Origin: Duganella fentianensis
GTDB taxonomy: Bacteria > Pseudomonadota > Gammaproteobacteria > Burkholderiales > Burkholderiaceae_D
Assembly (NCBI RefSeq): GCF_009857835.1
Contig: NZ_WWCL01000005.1
Location: 1 to 64,000 of the forward strand
Reading direction: 5' to 3'
Length of the DNA: 64,000 bases
Below the pieces are notes generated by a model. The model was not told where the DNA came from, searched no databases, and saw only the letters and a program-made list of their open reading frames with translations. Positions 42,583-50,560 of this stretch are shown here, one piece after another. Numbering within the stretch: the stretch's first letter is position 1; each line of letters starts with the position of its first letter. Position numbers and translations under genes: made by a program.

Positions 42583-42667
42583 GCCTAACCCCGGACGGCA
42601 ATCTGAGCATAATGCCCTTGGATAGTAGCCGAGCTGGTGCGAATCAGAAAGTTATTTTGTCAGGTGG

Positions 42668-43735
42668 CTAGCCGGCGCGACCACAGGCATAGCTCCAGCC
42701 CAGTTCGGCAATGGGGCCGGCCATGCTGCCGGCTGCCAGCGCTTGCGCACTGGCGGCCGTGCCGTCGGCATGGCGCTTCATGATGCCTTGCAGAATGCTG
42801 GCCAGCCGGAACAGATTAAAGGCCAGATAGAAGTCCAGATCGTGCGCCTGCAGCGTACGGCCCGTGCGCTGGGCATAGCGGGCAATGCCGTGCTGCAGTG
42901 CGGGTATGCCGAGCGCGGCCAGATCGAGCCCGGCCAGACCACGGAACTGGCCCGGGGCCAGGCGCCAGCTCAGGCAGTGATAGGCAAAATCGGCCAGCGG
43001 ATGGCCCAGCGTGGACAGTTCCCAGTCCAGCACGGCCACGATGCGCGGCTCGCCGGGGTGGAACACCAGATTGTCCAGCCGGTAGTCACCGTGCACGATG
43101 GCGCATTCCTCGCCGGGCGGAATGTGGTGCGGCAGCCAGTCCATCAGCTGCTGCATGGCGGCGATGGGGCTGGTCTGGCTGGCCAGATACTGCTGGCTCC
43201 AGCGTTCGATCTGGCGCGTAAAATAATTGCCCGGCCTGCCGTAATCGGCCAGCCCCAGTGCCTTGTAGTCGAGGCTGTGCAGCAGGGCGATCACGCGGTT
43301 CATTTCGTCGTAGATGGCGGCCCGCTGGGGCGGCGTCATGCCGGGCAGGCCGGGGTCCCACAGGATGCGCCCATGCACATATTCCATCACAAAGAAGGCG
43401 CGCCCGATCACGCTCTCGTCCGGGCATAGAAGCAACTGACGGGGGCAGGGGAAGCCCGCCTTGCCCAGCGTATCCATGATGCGGAATTCGCGTTCGATGG
43501 CATGGGCCGAGGGCAGCAGCTGCGCCGCCGGCGCCGGCCTGGTGCGCAGCACATAATGCTGGCCGGCGATGCCGAGCTGGTAGGTGGGATTGGACAGGCC
43601 GCCCTTGAACTGCAGGGCGCTCAGCGTGCCGGCCGGATAGCCGGGCAGGTGCTGGCGCAGATAGGCATCGAGCGCCGTCAGCTCGAACTGGTGCCGCGCC
43701 GGAATGGCGCGGGTCCCTTCGAACTGGGCGAACAT
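42668..43735 (-). CDS. Aminoglycoside-phosphotransferase-like kinase (ACAD10/11-type)
   Basis: The 355-aa protein has the APH/choline-kinase-like fold. It has FVMEYVHGRILWDPGL (hinge), the catalytic loop CAIVHGDYRLDNLVFHPGE and the metal-binding VLDWELSTLGHPLADFAYH. Homologues sit next to or are fused to acyl-CoA dehydrogenases in the ACAD10/11 group, where they phosphorylate hydroxy-acyl groups. Two acyl-CoA dehydrogenase genes lie 5 kb away, consistent with a shared lipid pathway, though the kinase gene is separated from them by the signalling genes and reads with the pilus cluster. Confidence 0.88.
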   Translation of the reverse strand: MFAQFEGTRAIPARHQFELTALDAYLRQHLPGYPAGTLSALQFKGGLSNPTYQLGIAGQHYVLRTRPAPAAQLLPSAHAIEREFRIMDTLGKAGFPCPRQLLLCPDESVIGRAFFVMEYVHGRILWDPGLPGMTPPQRAAIYDEMNRVIALLHSLDYKALGLADYGRPGNYFTRQIERWSQQYLASQTSPIAAMQQLMDWLPHHIPPGEECAIVHGDYRLDNLVFHPGEPRIVAVLDWELSTLGHPLADFAYHCLSWRLAPGQFRGLAGLDLAALGIPALQHGIARYAQRTGRTLQAHDLDFYLAFNLFRLASILQGIMKRHADGTAASAQALAAGSMAGPIAELGWSYACGRAG

Positions 43736-43740
43736 GGGAA

Positions 43741-44304
43741 CTAGAAGAACACGGCGGTGCGCTGGATCACGCTGCCATTGTTGGTGTAGGGGCCGCTGGC
43801 GCGCACCGAGCCGGTGTTGTATTTGCCGTCATCGAGCTTGCTGTCGACCTGTTCGGCAAAGCTGTCCGGCAGGTTGTCGAGCCGCACGCCATTGCCGCCA
43901 CGGCCAGCCACCACATCGTTGTAGATGTAGACGGCGCCACCCTGGGCACTGGTCATGAAATCCGTACTGCCGTTGAAGGAGCCCGTGATGAAGCCGGCCA
44001 GCGCCAGATGCTGGGGCGCCAGCTGGTATTCGTCGATCTGGCCATCGCCGTTGCCATTGCCGGTAGAACCGGGTGCGTGGGTGGTGCCCTGTACATCGTC
44101 GCCGGGCAGGGCATGGAATTTGTCCTGATAGGCATTCACGGCCGCCGTCAGCGAGGTGGCCTGCTGAACGATGTTCTTGACGCGCGCGCTGTCGATCAGG
44201 CTCTGGCCTTTCAGCACGCCGCCCAGCAGCAGGCCGATGATGACCAGCACGATAGCGATTTCAACCAGCGTAAAGCCGCGGGAACGTTGGGGGAGGGTGC
44301 GCAT
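43741..44304 (-). CDS. Prepilin-type protein, long form
   Basis: This 187-aa protein has a type IV prepilin leader: RSRG followed by FTLVEIAIVLVIIGLLLGG, with cleavage expected after the glycine. The C-terminal part is Gly/Asn/Asp-rich (STGNGNGDGQIDEYQ), a calcium-loop-like segment typical of longer pseudopilins. It is the last pilus-type gene of the minus-strand run and is probably a minor pilin or cargo of the second assembly unit. Confidence 0.85.
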   Translation of the reverse strand: MRTLPQRSRGFTLVEIAIVLVIIGLLLGGVLKGQSLIDSARVKNIVQQATSLTAAVNAYQDKFHALPGDDVQGTTHAPGSTGNGNGDGQIDEYQLAPQHLALAGFITGSFNGSTDFMTSAQGGAVYIYNDVVAGRGGNGVRLDNLPDSFAEQVDSKLDDGKYNTGSVRASGPYTNNGSVIQRTAVFF

Positions 44305-44351
44305 GGGATTCCTTTCTGCTAGATGTTGTTATCTTACCGCAAGCCCAAAGG

Positions 44352-45080
44352 CTAGTGTTGCACTGGCGCCAGCTGCTCCAGCCGGTGCGCCAGAAATGCC
44401 AGCTCGTGCGGATCAGTGATCTGGCCGCTGCTGATCAGGGCACCGATCAGGGTACGCGCGCTGTCGCTCTGCTGCATATCCTCGGCGATGAAGATTTCCA
44501 GTTCGCGCGTCCAGGCCGGCAGCTGGGCCGCGCCGGCCTGGCTGCGCAGGGCGGCGGCGTAGCGCCGTGCCAGAGGCATATCGTGCAGCTGGTGGCGTGC
44601 CACCAGCGCGGCATGGGCCAGCCAGGGCCAGCGCCGCTGCGGGTCTTCGCGGTAGCGCTGGTAGACTAGCTCCAGCATCAGTCTGGCCCGCACGGGGTCG
44701 CTCACGGCCGCATACACTTCGCTGGCGGCCAGTAGCGGATACTGGCTGCGCGGGTCCAGCGTCAGGATGGTGGCGAGCCAGTCGCGCAGGCGCACGTAGT
44801 CGAGCGCACGGAAGGCGATGCTGAGGCCGGCCTGTTCGTCATGGCTCTGCACATACAGCATGCTGGCCTTGGCCAGCGCTACCGGCTCGCCCAGACTGGC
44901 CAGCTGCAACAGGGCGAGCGGCGGCACGGCGGGCAGTTCGGCTGCCTGGGCGCGCGGCGCCGGTTGCAGGCTTTGCCACAGGATCTGCAGAGCCAGTGCC
45001 AGCAGCAGCGCTGCTGTCAGCCAGCGCGGTGCGGCGCTGCGCGGCAGTGGGCGGATGGAAGGGGGAGGCAGGGCGGCCAT
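44352..45080 (-). CDS. Membrane-anchored helical-repeat protein
   Basis: The 242-aa product has an N-terminal membrane segment (RWLTAALLLALALQILWQ). Helical repeats of about 35 residues follow and resemble degenerate TPRs (ALDYVRLRDWLATILTLDPRSQYPLLAASEVYAAV; LMLELVYQRYREDPQRRWPW). I do not recognise a specific family. It lies between the ABC permease and a prepilin gene and may scaffold the same assembly. Confidence 0.65.
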   Translation of the reverse strand: MAALPPPSIRPLPRSAAPRWLTAALLLALALQILWQSLQPAPRAQAAELPAVPPLALLQLASLGEPVALAKASMLYVQSHDEQAGLSIAFRALDYVRLRDWLATILTLDPRSQYPLLAASEVYAAVSDPVRARLMLELVYQRYREDPQRRWPWLAHAALVARHQLHDMPLARRYAAALRSQAGAAQLPAWTRELEIFIAEDMQQSDSARTLIGALISSGQITDPHELAFLAHRLEQLAPVQH

Positions 45081-45093
45081 GGCAGGCGGGCAG

Positions 45094-45864
45094 CTAGATG
45101 GCTTTGCGGTACAGGTCGTATAGAGCGGCCAGTATCAGCAGGGCGAGGAACAGGACGGTTTGCAGCAGCATGGCAGCCAGATCGTGCAGGCTGGCACCGC
45201 CGTAGACCAGCCAGTCGCTGCGGGCATAGCGGTCGAGATGGGGCAACAGCGTGCCCAGCAGGTCGAACAGCAGGCCGGCGGCGCTGCCCTGGCTGCCATC
45301 GGGACGGCTGCCATGGGCCAGCAGCTGCAGCGTGCCTATGCTGCGCGCCAGCAGGTAGAAGCCGCTGCAGGCCGCCAGTGCGGCCGGTATCTGCTGCAGG
45401 CCGACCATGCACAGCACGGCGAAAGCCAGCATGATCCAGCATTCGCACAGCAGAGCCAGCGCCCATGCACCTGCTTGCAGCGGGGGCGCATAGCAGCAGG
45501 CCAGCAGGCCGCACAGCAGCACCGGCAGCAGGGCCAGCACGGCATAGCCGAGTAGCTTGCCGGCCAGATAGGTGGCGCGCGGGTAGGCCTGTGCCAGCAG
45601 CCATTGCTGGCCTTTATCGGCCGCTTCACGCGCCATGCTGCTGATGACGAAAGTGGTGAGCAGGAACACGCTGGCCAGACGTAGCAGGCTGGACAGCAGG
45701 CTGATCTGCAGCTGGCGGCTTTCCGTCAGGGCCATGGCATCGAGCAGGCTGCTCAGACCGATGGCGGCCAGCGTCAGCCCCAGCAGCAGCCACAGCCAGC
45801 GGTTGCGCAGGGCTTCCAGTACGGTATAGCGGGCAATGGTGCAGCTGGCGTGCATGGCCATCAT
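45094..45864 (-). CDS. ABC-2-type transporter permease
   Basis: The 256-aa protein has about six membrane segments typical of ABC-2 permeases (WLWLLLGLTLAAIGLSSLL; LLRLASVFLLTTFVISSMA; LLGYAVLALLPVLLCGLLAC and further). The ATG overlaps the upstream prepilin stop (ATGA) at 45864, so it is tightly coupled to pilus genes. Its matching ATPase is probably the ABC protein encoded at 56853-57569, at the other end of the same strand's gene run. A comparable arrangement is the PilG/H/I ABC transporter needed for type IV pili in Myxococcus. Confidence 0.8.
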   Translation of the reverse strand: MMAMHASCTIARYTVLEALRNRWLWLLLGLTLAAIGLSSLLDAMALTESRQLQISLLSSLLRLASVFLLTTFVISSMAREAADKGQQWLLAQAYPRATYLAGKLLGYAVLALLPVLLCGLLACCYAPPLQAGAWALALLCECWIMLAFAVLCMVGLQQIPAALAACSGFYLLARSIGTLQLLAHGSRPDGSQGSAAGLLFDLLGTLLPHLDRYARSDWLVYGGASLHDLAAMLLQTVLFLALLILAALYDLYRKAI

Positions 45865-46568
45865 GGCAGGCGCTGGGCCGCCACCATACGGTTGTAGAGG
45901 ATGTTCGGCGAAATCCACAGGATGATGTCGTCGAAGCTGCCGCCGCTGGCGCGCGGGTCCTCGCTAGGGTCGCGGCTGATCAGTGCCATGCCGCTTTGCA
46001 GATTGAGTTTTTCATCGTCATTGCCGGCACCCAGATCATTCAGGCGGGTGTTCTGGTCGCTAAACGCGCCATAGCCATTTTTGCCGAAGGAAATCAGCGC
46101 GGCCGGTATGTCGTTGCTTTCCGTGAGAGGCTGCAGGCGGCCGCTGGCGTCACGCGTGGCGATGGTGATATCGCGCGGGGTTTTCAGCGTGAACAGCACC
46201 ACGCTGTCGCTGAAGGCCGGCGTGACGCTATAGCCGAGGATGCGGTTCCAGCCATCCAGCCGGCCTACCCCCAGCGTGGCCCAGGGCAGCAGGCCGTAGC
46301 GCTTGTTGCAGGCGCTGCCGGTGCGGTCTTCCAGTCCATTGGTCGCCGAAATGGCCGGACAGGGCAGATAGCCATTGCGCAGGGCGAAGCCGAACAGGGC
46401 TTCGCGCGCCTCTTCCATGGCCAGCCGGGTGTCGGCAGTTTTTTTCTGTTCCAGCTGTGAACTGAGGGGCGCGATCATGCCGCCTATGAGCAGGCCGACA
46501 ATCAGCAGCACGATGGCGATTTCGACCAGCGTAAAGCCGCGCTGGCGCTGCAGGGATTTACGGTTCAT
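45861..46568 (-). CDS. Prepilin-type protein
   Basis: This 235-aa protein starts MNRKSLQRQRG followed by FTLVEIAIVLLIVGLLIGG, the prepilin cleavage motif with Glu at the fifth mature position. A long C-terminal domain with a cysteine pair follows (YLPCPAISATN and SACNKRYG). It overlaps the mshK-like gene at its start and the ABC permease at its end. It is likely a minor pilin of the second assembly unit. Confidence 0.88.
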   Translation of the reverse strand: MNRKSLQRQRGFTLVEIAIVLLIVGLLIGGMIAPLSSQLEQKKTADTRLAMEEAREALFGFALRNGYLPCPAISATNGLEDRTGSACNKRYGLLPWATLGVGRLDGWNRILGYSVTPAFSDSVVLFTLKTPRDITIATRDASGRLQPLTESNDIPAALISFGKNGYGAFSDQNTRLNDLGAGNDDEKLNLQSGMALISRDPSEDPRASGGSFDDIILWISPNILYNRMVAAQRLP

Positions 46569-47073
46569 TGACGTCCTTCACCCTGGCGGCCGACAGGTCG
46601 TAGCGCTGGCCCGGCTTGAGGACAATGCGCTGGCCGGACGGCAGCGTGACGGAGAGGTCGGCTTTGCCGGAGTTGCTGAAGCGGTTGAGCCCATCGTTCT
46701 GCGGCACGTTGTTGAGCCAGACAGTGCTGCGGCCCGAACTGCTGCGCATGCTGCCGCCCATCAGCAGGGTGACGGGTGCAGCGGCGGCGGGCGCGGCAGC
46801 AGGATTGCCTGCCATCGCCTGGTTAGGATCGGCTGGCATGGCTGGTACGCCGGGCGGCGGCATGACAACTCCGGCCGGTGCCGTGCTGGCGCCGCGCTGG
46901 GCTTCCATGGCGTCGCGCTCGGCCGGGGTGGCGAACAGCCGGCCCAGATGCTGTGCGCCGGCATCAGGTGCTACAGCCACGAGCATGGCCAGCAGCGCCG
47001 CCAGCAGCATCGACGGTCGCCGCCACAGTGGCGCGCTGAGGTGCGGGGCTGCCGCAGTGAGGTGCGGCATCAT
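46558..47073 (-). CDS. mshK: MshK-like periplasmic pilus protein
   Basis: The 171-aa product has a signal segment (MLLAALLAMLVAVAPDAGA), a low-complexity Ala/Pro stretch, and a GspC-like core. That core is the glycine and serine-rich LLMGGSMRSSSGRSTVWLNNVPQNDGL, which resembles the GV-type repeat of MshK/PilP proteins. It closes with LPSGQRIVLKPGQRYDL. Position between mshJ and pilin genes matches MSHA order. The start ATG overlaps mshJ by 4 bp. Confidence 0.72.
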   Translation of the reverse strand: MMPHLTAAAPHLSAPLWRRPSMLLAALLAMLVAVAPDAGAQHLGRLFATPAERDAMEAQRGASTAPAGVVMPPPGVPAMPADPNQAMAGNPAAAPAAAAPVTLLMGGSMRSSSGRSTVWLNNVPQNDGLNRFSNSGKADLSVTLPSGQRIVLKPGQRYDLSAARVKDVNEP

Positions 47074-47786
47074 GGTGTCTCCTTGCTGGCAGGGCTGGCC
47101 GCAGCGCTGGCATTACCCGCTGGCGCTTTGGCCGGCGTGCCCAGTGTGACCCAGTTCAGCGTGCAGTCCGCACCCAGCGTGGGGCCGCCCTGCGCGCCGA
47201 CCGCCCGTGCCAGCCGCTTGATATTACAGCTCTGCACAGCGAAAAAGGCGCGCTGGTGCAGGTCGGTGAGGAAGTTGAATAAATCCATTTCGTGCAGCAA
47301 GTCCATGTGCAGATGCATGCGGCTGCTTTGCAGCTGGTAATCGCCCAGATCGAGTGCGCCGGCCAGCTGTACGGTCTGCTGTGGTTCGACTTCGTAGCTC
47401 AACGGCAGCAGGCGGCGCTGTTCCTGCACCTGACGGATGGCGTCTACCCATTCGATACGTTTTTCCGCACCGATCAGGCCGCGCGTGCGCAACTCGACAA
47501 AGCGCGGCTGGAAGTTGCGGATATCGCGCTTTTCATTGTCGACGTGGGCATAGCGCGTGTAGGCCGCATCGCGCGTGCGCTGGGCCAGCTGCAGCCGGTC
47601 TTCTGCGCTGTTCAGGCGCCAGTGGCTGAGCTGTAAGGCGCCTGTGCTGAGCAGCAGACAGGCCAGCGCGGTCAGCACGGCGCTACGGATGCGGCCGAAC
47701 TCGGCCAGCCAGTAAGGCAGGGGCAGGGGGCGCGGTGCGGCGCGGCGGCCGCTAGGGCTATGGGGCAGGCTGCTCATGGTTTCCAC
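47070..47786 (-). CDS. mshJ: MshJ/PilO-like inner-membrane protein
   Basis: The 238-aa protein has one N-terminal membrane helix (IRSAVLTALACLLLSTGALQLSHW), a coiled-coil segment (RLNSAEDRLQLAQRTRDAAY) and a ferredoxin-like periplasmic part. This is the plan of PilO/GspM proteins. It overlaps the mshI gene by 13 bp. With MshI and MshK it forms the alignment complex linking the platform to the secretin. Confidence 0.78.
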   Translation of the reverse strand: METMSSLPHSPSGRRAAPRPLPLPYWLAEFGRIRSAVLTALACLLLSTGALQLSHWRLNSAEDRLQLAQRTRDAAYTRYAHVDNEKRDIRNFQPRFVELRTRGLIGAEKRIEWVDAIRQVQEQRRLLPLSYEVEPQQTVQLAGALDLGDYQLQSSRMHLHMDLLHEMDLFNFLTDLHQRAFFAVQSCNIKRLARAVGAQGGPTLGADCTLNWVTLGTPAKAPAGNASAAASPASKETP

Positions 47787-49345
47787 ACCAGTATCAGGGA
47801 GAAGCGCGCGTGGGCATCTTCGCTGGCCGGCCCCGCTTTGGCGCTGAGCTTGACGGAGGAACGGGTGTCCAGCGGCGGCTTGTCGATGGCCACGGTGAGG
47901 CGCGGGTTGCTGGCCAGTTGCTGGGCAAAGCGGTTCATATGGTCGACGGCGGCACGGTAGTCATCCTGGTCACCCAGAATTTCCGCTTCCAGCAGCAGGC
48001 TCTGGGCCGGCTTGGTGGGAATGCCCAGCAAGGCCGACGAAATCGGTGCAGCCTGGCGGCCATCGCCCTGAGTGGGCGCGGGCGGCGTGGCGCCATCACC
48101 CTGCATGGCTTTCCAGTCCAGTTGCAGCAGACGGATCTGCGGCGTCTGTTCCAGTGCGGCGCTGACCATGGCCGCCATCTCCAGCGGTGCCGGCGCCTGG
48201 GTGCCCAGCATGCGCTCCACATTGACGGCAGCGCGCATATTGGCGGTGCTGGTCACGCTAGGCGGCATGGCCGCCATCACGCTGCGGTAGCGCTGGTCGT
48301 AGCTGGCCGCTTCGGCCATCAGCGTGCCGCTCTGCTGCTGGGCATCGCGCGCCTGCCACAGGTTGGCGCCCATCCACAGCAGGCTGGCCGTGCCCAGTGC
48401 GGCGCTACCCCAGTAGAGTACGCGGCGGATGCGCCACAGCTTGAAGTGGCGCCGTACGCTGCCCAGCGGATACTGGCGGATGCCGTGCTGGCGTGCCAGC
48501 AGCGTCAGCAGCATGGGGTCGGCCAGCTGGGCGGCCAGTTCATTCACCTGCAGCTCGTCGCTGCGCAGCCGCAGCCGGGTGGCCACATGGCGCAGCGCAA
48601 GGAAACGGAACGAAGTCTCCGGCCCGTCTTCGCACTGGCCTTCCAGCACCGGTGTGCTGGCCACGGGCGCGATCACCACCGCATGCAGCACATTGCCGCG
48701 CCCCATCAGGCGCACGCTGGTGAGGAACTGCTGGGTCTTGGCGGTTTCCGTGCCCAGATCGATGGGCTGGCCATCGCGGTTGATGGCGGCCGTCAGACGG
48801 GAAAACTTCAGCTGGCCGTTCTGGAAATAGCTCTGGCGCCAGCCGCCCGTTTGCTGGGTCAGCAGCAGCAGGTGCTCGTCGCGCAGGCCCAGCTTGTGCA
48901 CCAGCGCGGTACTGAGCAGAGTGGTCGAGTACAGCCCGGCCAGCGGAATCTGCAACTGGTCCAGCGCATCCAGCCATGGCTGCACGCTGGCGGGATTGGT
49001 CAGCGCGGCCAGCAGCACCATATCGTCGCGCCGGCCATCGGCCATGCGGCCCTGGATTTCGTAGTGGCGGTAAGGCGTTTCGCGGTATTGCTGCTGCAGG
49101 CGGCGCTGCAGCAGCTTGCGTCCGCCCATGCCACCCACATGCGGTACGTTGATGCGCTGGAAGTCTTCCTCGACCAGATCGGTCAGCAGCAGGGCCGGCA
49201 TCAGCGGCTGGCTGTCGAGGTAGTCCATGAAGCGTGCTATGCCGTCGGCATCGTGGCTGAACACGCTGCCGCCGCTCAGACGGCCGCCCTGCCACTGGTA
49301 GGCGGCCAGCTGTTCGCTGCTCAGGTAGAAAAGATGTTTGCTCAT
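47774..49345 (-). CDS. mshI: MshI-like (PilM/PilN-type) assembly protein
   Basis: The 523-aa protein has an actin-like cytoplasmic half (SKHLFYLSSEQLAAYQW; later LQIPLAGLYSTTLLSTALVHKLGL). A membrane helix lies at about residues 310-335 (RVLYWGSAALGTASLLWMGANLW), and a periplasmic PilN-like half follows. It would connect the ATPase with the periplasmic MshJ/MshK proteins. It starts 12 bp after the second platform gene. Confidence 0.82.
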   Translation of the reverse strand: MSKHLFYLSSEQLAAYQWQGGRLSGGSVFSHDADGIARFMDYLDSQPLMPALLLTDLVEEDFQRINVPHVGGMGGRKLLQRRLQQQYRETPYRHYEIQGRMADGRRDDMVLLAALTNPASVQPWLDALDQLQIPLAGLYSTTLLSTALVHKLGLRDEHLLLLTQQTGGWRQSYFQNGQLKFSRLTAAINRDGQPIDLGTETAKTQQFLTSVRLMGRGNVLHAVVIAPVASTPVLEGQCEDGPETSFRFLALRHVATRLRLRSDELQVNELAAQLADPMLLTLLARQHGIRQYPLGSVRRHFKLWRIRRVLYWGSAALGTASLLWMGANLWQARDAQQQSGTLMAEAASYDQRYRSVMAAMPPSVTSTANMRAAVNVERMLGTQAPAPLEMAAMVSAALEQTPQIRLLQLDWKAMQGDGATPPAPTQGDGRQAAPISSALLGIPTKPAQSLLLEAEILGDQDDYRAAVDHMNRFAQQLASNPRLTVAIDKPPLDTRSSVKLSAKAGPASEDAHARFSLILVWKP

Positions 49346-49357
49346 AGCACGTCAGCC

Positions 49358-50560
49358 TCAGGTGCGGATCTTGCTGATCGTGTCGTAAATCGGGCCCATC
49401 ACGGACAGCATGATCCAGCCCACCAGTACGCCCAGTATCACCGTCATGGCCGGTTCTATCATGGACTGTACTTTTTCTATCATTTCCTTGACCTCGCGGT
49501 TGTAGAAATAGCTGACATTGCGCAGCGCGCCATCGAGCGCGCCGGTGGCTTCGCCCACCTTCAGCATGCGGATCACCAGCGGCGGGAAGATGCCGGTCTG
49601 CTGGAACGCGGCCGTGATGCCATGGCCTTCCGAAATCAGCTGGGCGGCGCGGCGCAGGCCGGCCGCGATCACGCGGTTGCCGACTATGCCTTCGGACAGG
49701 TGGATGCACTCGAGTATGGTAATCCCGGATGCATACATCATGGCGAAGAAGGTGGCGAAGCGGGCCAGTATGATCTTGTGCAGCACGGGGCCGATCAGCC
49801 AGATGCGCAGCTTGAAACCATCAGCGCGGAAGCGCGCCGCTTCGCTGTGCGCCAGCCAGGCCCGGCCACCGAAATAGCCGGCCAGCGGCAGGCCGATCAG
49901 CACATACCAGTAGTTGATGAACACATTGGAGAGCCAGATCAGCGCCCTGGTGTGCAGCGGCAGGGTGTTGCCCATATTCTTGACGAAGGCAGTCAGCTGC
50001 GGCACCAGATAGATCATCAGGAAGAAGGTCACGCCCACCACGAAAGTGCCGACGGCGGCCGGATACATCACGATCTTCTTGGTCTGGGAAGCCAGTTCGT
50101 CCTGCCACTTCAGGCTTTCCGACAGGTTTTTGAACACTTCCGCCAGCTTGCCGCTCTGTTCGCCCGCCGTGATCAGGCTGGTGAAGGTCAGGTCGAACAC
50201 TTCCGGGTAGGCCGCCAGCGCTGCCGACAGTTGCTGGCCGCCTTCGATATTCTCTATCAGTCCGGTAATCATTTCGCGGAAGCGCGGGTGGTCTATGCTG
50301 TCGCGCAGATCGTTCAAGCCTTCCAGTATGGGCACGCCGGCACCGGTCAGCTGCTCCATGTGGAAGCAGAAGTTGATCAGGTCGTGGCGCTTGATCACGC
50401 GCTTGAGCGCCACCACCCGGGTGCGCGAAGCGCGGCAATCGATCAGGTCCAGCCCCATGCGGTGCAGGCGCAGTTCCAGATCAGGCTCGTTGGCAGCGTC
50501 CATATTGCCGGGCTGGATATGGCCGGACGCATCCATGGCGCGGTAGTAGAACTGGGTCAT
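49358..50560 (-). CDS. GspF/PilC-type platform protein, second copy
   Basis: The 400-aa inner-membrane protein starts MTQFYYRAMDASGHIQPG. It has two GspF domains, each with the helices and the glycine-rich motif (MEQLTGAGVPILEGLNDLRD; FFAMMYASGITILECIHL), and membrane helices near residues 165-195, 220-240 and 370-395 (MIEPAMTVILGVLVGWIMLSVMGPIY). The ATG at 50560 overlaps the ATPase stop (ATGA). A second platform gene, mshG, is at 59445 on the other strand, so the locus has two ATPase-platform pairs. Confidence 0.92.
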   Translation of the reverse strand: MTQFYYRAMDASGHIQPGNMDAANEPDLELRLHRMGLDLIDCRASRTRVVALKRVIKRHDLINFCFHMEQLTGAGVPILEGLNDLRDSIDHPRFREMITGLIENIEGGQQLSAALAAYPEVFDLTFTSLITAGEQSGKLAEVFKNLSESLKWQDELASQTKKIVMYPAAVGTFVVGVTFFLMIYLVPQLTAFVKNMGNTLPLHTRALIWLSNVFINYWYVLIGLPLAGYFGGRAWLAHSEAARFRADGFKLRIWLIGPVLHKIILARFATFFAMMYASGITILECIHLSEGIVGNRVIAAGLRRAAQLISEGHGITAAFQQTGIFPPLVIRMLKVGEATGALDGALRNVSYFYNREVKEMIEKVQSMIEPAMTVILGVLVGWIMLSVMGPIYDTISKIRT

